Shown: positions 31,265-40,608, counted from the stretch's first letter. The stretch: DNA of 40,650 nt from Candidatus Eisenbacteria bacterium (GCA_016930695.1 JAFGGD010000028.1:1-40650); one strand, 5' to 3'. Translations and numbers: made by a program. The notes: a model not told the origin generated them from the letters alone.

Positions 31265-32193
31265 TGTCCGCTGGATTCGGGTACCTCTTTCCCGGACAGG
31301 GTTCGCAATTCGTCGGCATGGGAAGGAGCCTTCGGGAGGAGTATCCGGAGACGCGCGAGATCTTCGACGTCGCCGACGAGGTGATGGAGATCCCGCTCTC
31401 CAAGATCGCCTTCGAGGGGCCGGAGGAGACGCTCCGGGAAACGCGGTACACCCAGCCCGCGATCCTCATGGTAAGCCTCGCGATCCTGAAACTTTTAGAT
31501 GAAAAAGGATGGCGGCCGGGTATCGTGGCGGGCCACAGCCTGGGCGAGTATTCGGCGCTGGTGGCGGCGCGTGTGCTGGAGCCCCGGGACGCCCTCGCGG
31601 CGGTCAAGCGCCGCGCCGAGCTGATGTTCATGGCCGGAGAGCGCTGGCCCGGCACGATGGCCGCCGTGCTGGGCCTCTCCGCCGATCAGGTCACGCAGGT
31701 CTGCCGCGAGGCGGAGGACGCCGGCATCGTGCGTCCCGCCAACTTCAACGCGCCGGGGCAGATCGTCATCTCCGGCGAAGTGCCCGCGGTGGAACGGGCG
31801 ATGGAACTCGCCGCGGACCGGGGCGCCAAGAAGGTCGTTCCCCTCCCGGTCAGCGGCGCCTTTCATTCCGAGCTGATGGGCGAGGCGTCGGAGGGACTTC
31901 GGGAGTGTCTCGAAGCGACCCCTTTCCGGGACGCCGAGGCGCCGGTCGTGGTCAACGTGGACGCCGTTCCGATGGTGAAGGGGGCGGATCTGCGCGACGC
32001 GCTGGTGCGGCAGCTCCGAGGCGCCGTCCGCTGGGAGGACGGGATGCGGCGGATGGGCGAAGAGGGCTTTACCCGTTTCTATGAAGTCGGACCGGGCCGC
32101 GTACTCAAGGGACTGGCCCGCAAGATCGACCGCTCCTTCGAGGTGGATTGCATCGAGGACGCCGAAACGTTTCGCAAGGAGACCGGTGTCTAG
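31264..32193 (+). CDS. fabD: Malonyl-CoA:ACP transacylase
   Basis: The 309-residue enzyme loads malonyl groups onto ACP. It has FPGQGSQFVGMG at the N-terminus, the nucleophile Ser92 in GHSLGEY, and the catalytic His in 'SGAFHSELM'. 'EVGPGRVLKGL' is near the end. The ATG lies directly on the fabH stop. It belongs to the fab operon. Confidence 0.96.
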   Translation: MSAGFGYLFPGQGSQFVGMGRSLREEYPETREIFDVADEVMEIPLSKIAFEGPEETLRETRYTQPAILMVSLAILKLLDEKGWRPGIVAGHSLGEYSALVAARVLEPRDALAAVKRRAELMFMAGERWPGTMAAVLGLSADQVTQVCREAEDAGIVRPANFNAPGQIVISGEVPAVERAMELAADRGAKKVVPLPVSGAFHSELMGEASEGLRECLEATPFRDAEAPVVVNVDAVPMVKGADLRDALVRQLRGAVRWEDGMRRMGEEGFTRFYEVGPGRVLKGLARKIDRSFEVDCIEDAETFRKETGV

Positions 32194-32220
32194 CCTCGAA
32201 CAGGGAAAGGGGGATCGAAG

Positions 32221-32982
32221 ATGAGCCGGGAAACGCAAGCCGTGCCGGAGGGACGGGTCGCCATCGTCACCGGCGGAGCCCAGAACATCGGGAAGGAGAT
32301 CGCCCTCACGATCGCCCGGCTGGGCGCGGACGTGGCCGTGGTGGACGTGAACCTCGAGGGCGCCGAGGCGACGGCCCATGAAATCGAATCGCTGGGGCGT
32401 CGCGCCGCGGCCTTCCGGGTGGACGTATGCGACACCGAGGAGGTTCGTGGCTGCGTTAAAAAAACGGTGGAAAAACTGGGCGGAGTGGATATTCTCGTGA
32501 ACAACGCGGGGATCACCCGGGACAACCTCATCCTGCTCATGAAGGAAGAGGATTGGGACGCGGTGATCGGCGTGAACCTGAAAGGGACCTTCAACTTCAC
32601 GAAGGCGGCCGCCCGCCCGATGTTGAAGGCGCGTTCCGGTCGCATCGTCAACGTCGCGTCGGTGATCGGCGTTATGGGGAACGTGGGTCAGGCGAACTAC
32701 GCCGCCTCCAAGGCGGGCATCATCGGCCTGACCAAGTCGACGGCCAAGGAACTCGCCTCGAAGGGGATCACCGTCAACGCGATCGCCCCCGGTTTTATCC
32801 AGACGGCGATGACCGACGCCATGTCCGAAAAGGCGCGGGGAAGCCTGATGGAGCTGATCCCCCTGCGGCGCTTGGGCACCAGCCGCGATGTGGCGGACGT
32901 GGTCGCCTTTCTCGTGTCTCCCGCCGCCTCCTACATCACCGGTCAGGTGATCCGCGTGGACGGCGGCATGATCATGGCCTGA
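32221..32982 (+). CDS. fabG: 3-oxoacyl-ACP reductase
   Basis: The 253-residue short-chain dehydrogenase/reductase uses NADPH to reduce 3-oxoacyl-ACP. The nucleotide loop reads TGGAQNIGK (17-25) where most FabG proteins have TGASRGIG. The rest is typical: [23 protein letters not shown], catalytic Ser in VASVIG, Tyr and Lys in NYAASKAG, and the C-terminal '[15 protein letters not shown]'. AAGGGGG is well placed before the ATG. Position between fabD and acpP supports FabG over a general SDR. Confidence 0.95.
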   Translation: MSRETQAVPEGRVAIVTGGAQNIGKEIALTIARLGADVAVVDVNLEGAEATAHEIESLGRRAAAFRVDVCDTEEVRGCVKKTVEKLGGVDILVNNAGITRDNLILLMKEEDWDAVIGVNLKGTFNFTKAAARPMLKARSGRIVNVASVIGVMGNVGQANYAASKAGIIGLTKSTAKELASKGITVNAIAPGFIQTAMTDAMSEKARGSLMELIPLRRLGTSRDVADVVAFLVSPAASYITGQVIRVDGGMIMA

Positions 32983-33035
32983 TCCGGGAAGGGCTTTCTA
33001 CTCTTGGCGATTGTCGTCAAAAGGAGTGCAGGACA

Positions 33036-33269
33036 ATGTCGCACGAACAGAAGGTGAAAGAGATCATTATGGAGCAGCTCGGCGTGGGAGCGGACCAGGT
33101 CGTCCCCGACGCGTCCTTCATCGACGATCTCGGCGCGGACTCGTTGGACACGGTCGAGCTGGTCATGGCTCTCGAAGAGGCCTTCGACATCGAGATCCCC
33201 GACGAAGAGGCGGAGAAGATCACCACGGTGAAGGACGCGATCAACTACCTGAACGAGAACGCCGGATAA
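33036..33269 (+). CDS. acpP: Acyl carrier protein
   Basis: The 77-residue acidic, helical protein carries growing acyl chains on a 4'-phosphopantetheine attached to Ser36 in [13 protein letters not shown]. '[26 protein letters not shown]' is the conserved helix III/IV region. AAAAGGAG lies about ten bases before the ATG. It stands in the usual fabG-acpP-fabF order. Confidence 0.97.
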   Translation: MSHEQKVKEIIMEQLGVGADQVVPDASFIDDLGADSLDTVELVMALEEAFDIEIPDEEAEKITTVKDAINYLNENAG

Positions 33270-33285
33270 CCACGACAAGGAGCGA

Positions 33286-34545
33286 ATGGGTACTTCCATG
33301 AGAAGCGATCGACGGGTTGTGATCACGGGACTGGGGCCCCTATGCCCCATCGGCCAGGATGTGAAGACGACATGGGACGCCTTGGTGGAGGGCCGCCAAG
33401 GCTTCGGACCGATCACCCGCTTCGACCCGGAAGGGTACGACGTCCGTTTCGCGGCGGAGGTGAAGGACTGGGATCCCGGTCGTTGGCTGGACAAGAAGGA
33501 AACCCGCAGGATCGACCTATACGCCCAATTCGCCATCGCCGCTTCCACGATCTGCGTGGAGGACGGCGGACTGGACGTGGAGCGGATCGATCCGACTCGC
33601 TTCGGCACCATCATCGGCAGCGGAATCGGCGGCATGATGACCCTCGAGGCACAGCACACGATCCTGATGGAGCGCGGGCCCTCGAGGGTCAGCCCCTTCT
33701 TCATTCCGATGATGATCGCCAATCTGGCGTCGGGACACGTGTCCATTCGTTTCCACGCCCAGGGCCCGAATTTCTCCCCCGTCTCCGCCTGCGCGTCCGG
33801 CGCTCACGCCATCGGCGAGGCGTTCCGCGCCATTCAACACGGCGACGCGGACCTGATGTTGTGCGGGGGGGCGGAGGCCGCCATCACTCCGATGGGGGTG
33901 GCGGGCTTCACCGCCATGAAAGCCCTTTCCACGAGAAATGACGATCCCGCCCGTTCCAGTCGTCCTTTCGATAAGGACCGGGACGGGTTCGTCATGGCCG
34001 AAGGCGCCGGTGTGGTGCTGATCGAGGAATTGGAGCACGCCAAAAAACGCGGCGCCCGAATCTACGCCGAGATGACCGGTTACGGACGGACGGCGGACGC
34101 CTATCACGTGACCGCTCCCGTGCCGGACGGAAGCGGCGCGGCGCGGGCGATGACCGCCGCCATGAAGGACGGAGGCGTCGCGCCCGAGGAGGTGGACCAC
34201 ATCAACGCGCACGGCACCTCCACGCCGTTGAACGACGTCCAAGAGTCGCGGGGCGTCCGACTCGCTTTCGGCCCCCATGCCGACCGGGTGTTGGTCAATT
34301 CCATCAAGGGAACGACCGGGCATCTCCTCGGCGCAGCGGCGGGCGTCGAGTTCATCGCCACCGCCCTGACCATTCTTCACGGCGTCATACCACCGACCAT
34401 TAACTATGAAACCCCCGATCCGGAGTGCGACCTGAACTACGTGGTCAACCAGGCGCGTGAGGTCCCGGTCCGGACGGCTCTGTCCAACTCCCTCGGTTTC
34501 GGGGGACACAACGCCAGCTTGATGCTGCGTCGGTTCGAGTCGTAG
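33286..34545 (+). CDS. fabF: 3-oxoacyl-ACP synthase II
   Basis: The 419-residue KAS II elongates acyl-ACP with malonyl-ACP. Catalytic residues are Cys169 (SACASGAHAIG), His in NAHGTSTPLND and His in GTTGHLLGAA. AAGGAG is close to the ATG at 33286; a second ATG four codons on is a less likely start. The ending 'NSLGFGGHNASLMLRRF' is typical. The gene follows acpP by 16 bp. Confidence 0.96.
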   Translation: MGTSMRSDRRVVITGLGPLCPIGQDVKTTWDALVEGRQGFGPITRFDPEGYDVRFAAEVKDWDPGRWLDKKETRRIDLYAQFAIAASTICVEDGGLDVERIDPTRFGTIIGSGIGGMMTLEAQHTILMERGPSRVSPFFIPMMIANLASGHVSIRFHAQGPNFSPVSACASGAHAIGEAFRAIQHGDADLMLCGGAEAAITPMGVAGFTAMKALSTRNDDPARSSRPFDKDRDGFVMAEGAGVVLIEELEHAKKRGARIYAEMTGYGRTADAYHVTAPVPDGSGAARAMTAAMKDGGVAPEEVDHINAHGTSTPLNDVQESRGVRLAFGPHADRVLVNSIKGTTGHLLGAAAGVEFIATALTILHGVIPPTINYETPDPECDLNYVVNQAREVPVRTALSNSLGFGGHNASLMLRRFES

Positions 34546-34569
34546 GGGGTCGGATGTGAGACGGACCAC

Positions 34570-35397
34570 ATGTGGAGAACGATTCGAACGTGGCTGGGTC
34601 TTCAGCGGCCGATGTCGATCGACGGCGAGCCGATCCGCAAGAAACGGTTGCAGACCCTCCACCAGCTCGAGAAAACACTGGGAGTGCGTTTCTCCGACCT
34701 GGAGCTTCTGAATCAGGCGCTGATCCATCGCTCCTTCCTGAACGGGAAGGCGGCGGAGAGGATTCAGTCGAACGAGCGGATGGAATTCCTCGGGGATTCG
34801 GTCCTCGGGCTCGTGGTCAACGAGCACCTGTATCGGAACAGGCCCACGGAGAACGAAGGGAATCTCACCAAAATCAAATCGCTCATCGTAAGCCGGCAGA
34901 TCCTCGCCGAAAAGGCGGAGCAAACCGGTTTGGGCCGCTACCTCCTTCTCTCGGCGAGCGAGAGCGAAGCGGGTGGGCGCAAGCGGACGTCCATCATCGC
35001 CGATGCCCTCGAAGCGGTGATCGGCGCGATCTACCTCGACCAGGGGCTGGAGGCGTCGCGCCGTTTCATCAAGCACCTCATCTTGGACGAACTCCTCGAA
35101 ATCACCCAGGACGCGGATCACATCAACTACAAGAGCCTCCTGCAGGAAAAGGTCCAGAGCGAGAAGAAGGTCCACCCCGTTTATCGGATCCGCCGGGAAC
35201 AGGGGCCGGACCACGAGAAGACCTTCCACGTGGAGGTGACCGTAGCGGGCCGCACCCTCGGGCAGGGAGGCGGGCGCACCAAGAAAGAGGCGGAGCAGTC
35301 CGCCGCACGCGCCGCCCTCAGGCACCTGAACCGGGAGCGGGGGGGGAGATCCCGCCGCCGCCGCCGCCCATCGACCCGCCAACCCAAGACACAGTAA
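34570..35397 (+). CDS. rnc: Ribonuclease III
   Basis: The 275-residue enzyme cleaves double-stranded RNA in rRNA maturation and mRNA decay. The RNase III domain has the signature ERMEFLGDSVLGL (acidic catalytic residues) and 'IIADALEAVIGAIYLDQGLE'. The double-stranded RNA-binding domain follows (about 185-255: NYKSLLQEKVQ, FHVEVTVAG, GGGRTKKEAEQSAARAAL). A basic arginine-rich tail ends the protein. ATG 34570 has poor ribosome-site support; an ATG at 34612 is a possible alternative. Position after fabF is conserved in many bacteria. Confidence 0.96.
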   Translation: MWRTIRTWLGLQRPMSIDGEPIRKKRLQTLHQLEKTLGVRFSDLELLNQALIHRSFLNGKAAERIQSNERMEFLGDSVLGLVVNEHLYRNRPTENEGNLTKIKSLIVSRQILAEKAEQTGLGRYLLLSASESEAGGRKRTSIIADALEAVIGAIYLDQGLEASRRFIKHLILDELLEITQDADHINYKSLLQEKVQSEKKVHPVYRIRREQGPDHEKTFHVEVTVAGRTLGQGGGRTKKEAEQSAARAALRHLNRERGGRSRRRRRPSTRQPKTQ

Positions 35398-35400
35398 TGG

Positions 35401-35435
35401 CTTGTAGCGCCCGGCCCTTCGGGGCCGGGCTCAAG
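35401..35435 (+). terminator. Hairpin with UUCG loop after rnc
   Basis: GCCCGGCCC (35409-35417), tetraloop TTCG, GGGCCGGGC (35422-35430), with outer CTTG (35401-35404) and CAAG (35432-35435). It is very stable but lacks a U-tract. It overlaps the start of the next promoter-like sequence. Confidence 0.6.
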
Positions 35436-35458
35436 CCTTCCCTCCGTCCGGCCGATAC
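35431..35458 (+). promoter_or_regulatory. Sigma-28-like promoter of the kinase-like gene
   Basis: TCAAGCCT (35431-35438), 12 nt, GCCGATAC (35451-35458). It has the same architecture and spacing as the two sites before the HTH gene at 18160. The leader to the ATG is about 30 nt. Confidence 0.45.
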
Positions 35459-35494
35459 TCTTCCAGGAGAGCCTGTTATCCGGGAGAGCGCCCT

Positions 35495-36394
35495 ATGTCC
35501 CAAGCCAACATCGAAGAAACTCTTGCCCTGGTCGGCAGCCTCCGGGATCTGGCCGAGGGGCGCGCGCCGGCGACCGGCGGCGATGAAAGCCAGCGTCGCA
35601 GGCTTCTTCGAATCGTCGAAGAGATCTCCGACCGCCTGAGCCATCTGGAGGAGCCATCCGACGGAGAGGCCGAAGAGGGGGGCGCCGAAACGAATCTGGC
35701 GTGCCTCGCGGCTCTCGGTAAGACCGCCGGCGACGTGGGCTACCGGCTCAACAATCTTCTCGCCGTTCTCGCCACGCGCCTCGAAATCGCCGAACTCTGC
35801 GCGCGCGGCGGCGAGGGGGAGAAGGTTCTCTCCAATCTGGGCCTCGCCCGGGACTACCTCGGAAAAATCGAGACGCTGGCGGTTCGGCTGATCGATTTCA
35901 CCGGCCATCCCTCCCGTCCTCTCCGGAGCGACCTGAACGAGATCGTGGAGGCGACGGTCGCTTTCGCCCGTCTGCTCGGACCTTACGAGAACATCGAATT
36001 CGACCTGGATCTCGCCGCCGATCTGGCGCCGATCTCCCTCGATCCGGCACGCTGGCAGCAACTGCTGCTCTCCCTCTTCGACAACGCCGCCGACGCGGTG
36101 GGCCGCCGCAAGGGGGAAGGGGGGAGGATCCGCGCCGTGACCGCCAACGATCCGGCCGGAGACCGCGTGGTCCTTACGGTGCAGGACATGGGCCGGGGAA
36201 TCGCCCCCGGCGACCTCCCCCGGGTTTTCGATCCCGGCTTCACCACGAAGGGATCGCGCCGGGAGGGGCTCGGTCTGGTGAGCTGCCGCCGGATCGTGGT
36301 GGAAGCGGGGGGAGAGATCGCGATCGAGAGCGCCGCCGGCCGCGGGACGACGGTAACGGTCCTGATCCCGGTACGGGCCCGGAACGAAGCGTAA
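35495..36394 (+). CDS. Histidine-kinase-like protein lacking the H-box histidine
   Basis: The 299-residue soluble protein has no membrane segment or PAS domain. The DHp-like helix reads GDVGYRLNNLLAVLATRLE (79-97), where NtrB-type kinases have 'HDFNNLL'; the phospho-accepting His is Tyr83. The ATP-binding domain looks intact: N box FDNAADAV, G1 VQDMGRGIAPGD, F box FDPGFTTKG, G2 GLGLVSCRRIVVEAGG. It could be an ATP-binding pseudokinase, a phosphatase-only protein, or a kinase that phosphorylates a partner. No response regulator is adjacent. GGGAG precedes the ATG. Confidence 0.82.
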   Translation: MSQANIEETLALVGSLRDLAEGRAPATGGDESQRRRLLRIVEEISDRLSHLEEPSDGEAEEGGAETNLACLAALGKTAGDVGYRLNNLLAVLATRLEIAELCARGGEGEKVLSNLGLARDYLGKIETLAVRLIDFTGHPSRPLRSDLNEIVEATVAFARLLGPYENIEFDLDLAADLAPISLDPARWQQLLLSLFDNAADAVGRRKGEGGRIRAVTANDPAGDRVVLTVQDMGRGIAPGDLPRVFDPGFTTKGSRREGLGLVSCRRIVVEAGGEIAIESAAGRGTTVTVLIPVRARNEA

Positions 36395-36432
36395 CCGGCC
36401 ACCGGGTAACGAGTTCGCCCTCCCAAAACCTC

Positions 36433-36461
36433 TTGACACTCCACGCCTTCTGCATTAGGTT
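36433..36461 (+). promoter_or_regulatory. Promoter of the gap-pgk-tpi-secG operon
   Basis: TTGACA (36433-36438), 17-nt spacer, TAGGTT (36456-36461). The -35 is perfect and the -10 weak, as for regulated promoters. The leader is about 110 nt. Confidence 0.6.
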
Positions 36462-36573
36462 CAAAGGTTCAATCGGCACTGTATGGTCTCGGGCACGGTC
36501 CTCCCGGACCGGCGACCGGGACCCTTTTCCCGTTTGCGCGACGACGCAGGCACAGAACAGAAAGGAAAGGTGA

Positions 36574-37590
<1,017 letters not shown>

Positions 37591-37609
37591 TCGCCGGGGA
37601 GCGGGAAGA

Positions 37610-38800
37610 ATGAAAAAGCGGACCCTGAGGGACGTGGACGTTTTGGACAGGCGCGTTCTCATGCGCGTGGATTTCAACGTTCCTCTTCTCGAGGACCGAA
37701 CCGTCGCCGACGACGGGCGGATCCGCGCGGCGATCCCCTCGATCCGCTACGTGTCGGATCAGGGAGGGACGGTGGTGCTGATGAGCCACCTCGGCCGCCC
37801 CAAGGGAACGGTGAAGCCGGAGCTTTCCCTTCGTCCCGTCGCGGAGCGGCTCGGCGAGCTCCTGGGCGCGCCGGTCCGCTTCTTCGAGGAGTGTGTCGGT
37901 CCGGAGATCGAGAAACGGGTGGCCGAACTCCCGATGGGCGAGGTTGTCCTTCTGGAGAACCTCCGTTTCCACGCCGAGGAGACCGGCAACGATCCGGCAT
38001 TCGCGGCGGCGCTCGCCCGGCTCGGCGACGTCTATGTGAACGACGCCTTCGGCACCGCCCACCGCGCCCACGCCTCGACCGTCGGCGTAACCGCGCACTT
38101 CACGGTCCGCGCCGCCGGTTTCCTGATGGAGAAGGAGATCGACTATCTCTCCCGGCTTCTTGAGTCGCCGGAGCATCCCTTCACGGCGGTCCTGGGGGGC
38201 GCGAAAATCAGCGGCAAGATCGACGTGATCCGGAACCTGGCCGGGCGCGTGGACCGTCTTTTGATCGGCGGCGGCATGGCGGGGACCTTCTACGCCGCGA
38301 AGGGGTGGGAGACCGGCGATTCCTTGGTCGAAGAGGACCGGATCGAGGTCGCCCGGGATCTGCTCGCCGCGCTCGGCGAAGAGAAGCTGGTTCTCCCCGG
38401 CGACGGCGTGGCCGCTTCGGCCTTCGCCGAGGACGCGGAGAGGCGGATCGTCGCGGCGGATCGTTTGGAGAAGGGCTGGCGTTTCCTGGACATCGGTCCG
38501 GAGACGGTGAAGCGGTACGCCGCCGAGCTGGAGAAGTCGAGGACCGTTTTTTGGAACGGGCCGATGGGTGTGTTCGAGATGGAGCCCTTCGCCGCGGGCA
38601 CCCGCGCGCTGGCGGAAGCGATGGCGCGCGCCACCGAGGCGGGCGCGGTTACCGTGGTCGGCGGAGGGGATTCGGCGCGCGCCGTTCGCGAGGCGGGGGC
38701 GGCCGATCGGGTCACTCACGTCTCCACCGGCGGCGGCGCCTCTTTGGAATTCGTGGAAGGAAAAGAGCTGCCGGGAGTCACGGCGCTCACCGACCGATAG
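37610..38800 (+). CDS. pgk: Phosphoglycerate kinase
   Basis: The 396-residue enzyme makes ATP from 1,3-bisphosphoglycerate. It has the signature RVDFNVPL, MSHLGRPKG, LENLRFHAEE, 'DVYVNDAFGTAHRAHAS', 'VLGGAKISGKIDVI', 'FWNGPMGVFE' and the C-terminal 'TVVGGGDSARAV...HVSTGGGASLEFVEGKELPGV'. It lies 19 bp after gap. Confidence 0.97.
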   Translation: MKKRTLRDVDVLDRRVLMRVDFNVPLLEDRTVADDGRIRAAIPSIRYVSDQGGTVVLMSHLGRPKGTVKPELSLRPVAERLGELLGAPVRFFEECVGPEIEKRVAELPMGEVVLLENLRFHAEETGNDPAFAAALARLGDVYVNDAFGTAHRAHASTVGVTAHFTVRAAGFLMEKEIDYLSRLLESPEHPFTAVLGGAKISGKIDVIRNLAGRVDRLLIGGGMAGTFYAAKGWETGDSLVEEDRIEVARDLLAALGEEKLVLPGDGVAASAFAEDAERRIVAADRLEKGWRFLDIGPETVKRYAAELEKSRTVFWNGPMGVFEMEPFAAGTRALAEAMARATEAGAVTVVGGGDSARAVREAGAADRVTHVSTGGGASLEFVEGKELPGVTALTDR

Positions 38801-38813
38801 TGCGGAGGAGAAC

Positions 38814-39569
38814 TTGAGAACCGAACTGATCGCCGCGAACTGGAAAATGAATCTCCGCCGGGATACGGCGGTCGACCTGGCCCGCGCCGTCCGGCACGCG
38901 GCGGAGGGAGGGGCGAAGAAGCGGGAGGTGCTCCTGGCGCCGCCCGCGCCGTACCTCGGACCGGTCCGAGAGGCGCTGGTCGGGAGCGCGATCCTTCTCG
39001 CCGGCCAGGACGTCTCCGCCCACGAGGACGGGGCGTTCACCGGCGAACTTTCCGCGGAGATGCTCCTCGACGAGGGGTGCCGTTTCTCGATCATCGGGCA
39101 TTCCGAGCGGCGGGAACACGGCGGCGAGAGCGACGAGCTGATCGGGCGGAAAGTGCGGCGCGCTTTCGACGTAGGCCTCGGCGCGATTCTCTGCGTCGGC
39201 GAGAAAGAGGACGAACGGCTCCGGGGCCACGAACGCAAAGTGGTGGAACGCCAGCTCCGCGCGGCGCTGGAGAACGTCCAAAAGGAGGAAGCGGATCGGC
39301 TTCTGACCGTCGCCTATGAGCCGGTTTGGGCGATCGGCACCGGGAGAACCGCTACGCCGAAGGACGCGGCGGTCATGCATCGCTTTATCCGCGACTGGGT
39401 CGGCGGACGTTTCGGCGCGGCGACGGCGGAAGCGATCCGCATTCTTTATGGTGGAAGCGTGAAGCCGTCCAATGCGGCGGATCTGTTGCAGAGTCCGGAA
39501 ATCGATGGGGCGCTGGTGGGAGGGGCGAGCCTGAAGGCGGATTCCTTCTCCGCCATTCTCTCCGCCTAG
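38814..39569 (+). CDS. tpiA: Triosephosphate isomerase
   Basis: The 251-residue TIM-barrel enzyme interconverts dihydroxyacetone phosphate and glyceraldehyde-3-phosphate. It begins IAANWKMN (catalytic Lys), has His in IIGHSERR, Glu in AYEPVWAIGTG, the phosphate loop, and ILYGGSVKPSNAADLL near the end. The TTG start follows GGAGGAG by three bases; it is the only start that preserves the family N-terminus. It lies 13 bp after pgk. Confidence 0.97.
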   Translation: MRTELIAANWKMNLRRDTAVDLARAVRHAAEGGAKKREVLLAPPAPYLGPVREALVGSAILLAGQDVSAHEDGAFTGELSAEMLLDEGCRFSIIGHSERREHGGESDELIGRKVRRAFDVGLGAILCVGEKEDERLRGHERKVVERQLRAALENVQKEEADRLLTVAYEPVWAIGTGRTATPKDAAVMHRFIRDWVGGRFGAATAEAIRILYGGSVKPSNAADLLQSPEIDGALVGGASLKADSFSAILSA

Positions 39570-39605
39570 CGTTACGGAAAGAGCGAACAGGAAGGACGCA
39601 TCGAA

Positions 39606-40031
39606 ATGGTTACGGTATTGACGGTGATTCACGTGCTCAACAGCCTGCTGCTTATCGTGGTGGTGCTTCTCCAGTCGAGCAAGGGGGGCGGGTTGGCCGG
39701 CGCCTTCGGCGGCGGCGGCGGAACCGGCGCCGTGTTCGGAGGGAGAGGAGCGGGAACGTTTCTCTCCAAGGCGACCACCGCTCTGGCGGTCATTTTCATG
39801 CTCACCTCGCTTAGCCTGACCGTTCTGGGACGCCGGGGCGGCGGCGAGCAATCGAGCGCGCTTCGCCGGGCGCTCCAGCAGGAGGGGCATTCGGTTGTAC
39901 CGGCGGCGGGGTTGCCCGCGGCTCCCGCCACCGTTCCGATGGACGGCGGGGGGACGGAAGCCGCCCCGCAGGCCGCGGAAGAGGGCGCCGGCGCTCAGCC
40001 CGCGGCCGGGGGCGCCGCGGAAGGGCGATAA
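39606..40031 (+). CDS. secG: Preprotein translocase subunit SecG
   Basis: The 141-residue inner-membrane protein has two transmembrane helices (about residues 4-22 and 56-75) around the conserved 'LLQSSKGGGLAGAFGGGGG' loop and 'FLSKATTALAVIFMLTSLSL'. SecG supports SecYEG protein export. The C-terminal 65 residues are an Ala/Pro/Glu/Gln-rich low-complexity tail longer than in E. coli. Position after tpiA is conserved widely. Confidence 0.93.
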   Translation: MVTVLTVIHVLNSLLLIVVVLLQSSKGGGLAGAFGGGGGTGAVFGGRGAGTFLSKATTALAVIFMLTSLSLTVLGRRGGGEQSSALRRALQQEGHSVVPAAGLPAAPATVPMDGGGTEAAPQAAEEGAGAQPAAGGAAEGR

Positions 40032-40068
40032 AACGCCGGGGGGACCGGCCCCGAACCGCCCGAAGGCA

Positions 40069-40098
40069 TTGACAGATCGTGCGGTATGCACATAACAT
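40069..40098 (+). promoter_or_regulatory. Promoter of tRNA-Leu
   Basis: TTGACA (40069-40074), 18-nt spacer, TAACAT (40093-40098), about 30 bp before the mature tRNA 5' end. Confidence 0.65.
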
Positions 40099-40129
40099 GA
40101 TTTCGACAATTGAATAGAACGATGGGTAC

Positions 40130-40215
40130 GCCGGGGTGGTGGAATTGGTAGACACGCTGTCTTGAGGGGGCAGTGGGCGCAGCCTGTGCGGGTTCGAATC
40201 CCGCCTCCGGCACCA
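40130..40215 (+). tRNA. tRNA-Leu (anticodon GAG), CCA encoded
   Basis: A class II tRNA. The acceptor 5' strand is GCCGGGG (40130-40136), pairing with CTCCGGC. The D-arm is TGGTGGAATTGGTAGAC-like. The anticodon stem CTGTC/GGCAG encloses loop TTGAGGG with anticodon GAG at 40164-40166. A long variable arm and the T-arm GGGTTCGAATCCC follow, with discriminator A at 40212 and encoded CCA (40213-40215). It reads CUC/CUU leucine codons. Confidence 0.96.
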
Positions 40216-40219
40216 TCTT

Positions 40220-40405
40220 CGCCCGCCGATCGACGGAGGATCCTACTGCGGTTTCCATGGATGGGCTGCGGAAACCCTTCTCCGTCGAGGATTTCCTCAT
40301 CGTGACTATGGCCACGATTCCGGAAATCCTCTCGTCCGAAGGTTCTCCTCGCCTCATCCCTTGAAACCTCGCTACGGATCCTCCGTCGACCGGCGGGCGG
40401 TTTTT
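40220..40405 (+). repeat. Long palindromic element abutting tRNA-Leu, ending in a terminator
   Basis: The outer arms 40220-40243 and 40376-40399 are complementary over 24 bases with one mismatch (CGCCCGCCG...GGAGGATCC and its complement), followed by TTTTT (40401-40405). Nested inside are GGTTTCC/GGAAACC (about 40250-40276), GAGGATTTCC/GGAAATCCTC, and ATCGTG/CACGAT near the tip. The whole 186-bp unit folds as a branched hairpin. It may be a terminator/processing structure of the tRNA transcript, a palindromic mobile repeat (MITE-like) or a small RNA. No protein-coding frame fits it. Confidence 0.75.
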
Positions 40406-40423
40406 CATTGTGTAGAGATTCGG

Positions 40424-40505
40424 GGGTGAGGGTGTCTTTGTCGCTATCGGTATCGCTATCGGTATCGAAATCCCTTCCACCCCCGGCACTCCCTTCGGGG
40501 CACGG
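40424..40505. repeat. Interspersed repeat, right copy 1, split by a 12-bp tandem repeat
   Basis: GGGTGAGGGTGTCTTT (40424-40439) and CCTTCCACCCCCGG with CTCCCTTCGGGGCACGG (ending 40505) match the left-end element at 122-169. Between the two blocks are two exact units of TCGCTATCGGTA (40441-40464) and a partial unit. The left copy lacks this insert. Confidence 0.75.
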
Positions 40506-40556
40506 TGTGGGGAAGGAGGACGGACGGGTAATCCCTCTCGGAATCCGGGGCGCTTG

Positions 40557-40572
40557 GAATCGATATCGATTC
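40557..40572. repeat. 16-bp perfect palindrome
   Basis: GAATCGATATCGATTC is exactly self-complementary. It lies between the two right-end repeat copies and may be part of the repeat cluster or a protein-binding site. Confidence 0.4.
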
Positions 40573-40586
40573 ATTCTCTTCCCCCA

Positions 40587-40608
40587 CCGGTCTCCCTTCG
40601 GGGCACGG
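40587..40608. repeat. Interspersed repeat, right copy 2 (partial)
   Basis: CCGGT followed by CTCCCTTCGGGGCACGG repeats the second block of the element found at 138-169 and at 40472-40505. The sequence from 40609 to the window end shows no gene. Confidence 0.7.

Noticed and set aside
40441-40472. CRISPR array
   Set aside because: Only two and a half units of a 12-bp direct tandem repeat with no spacers.
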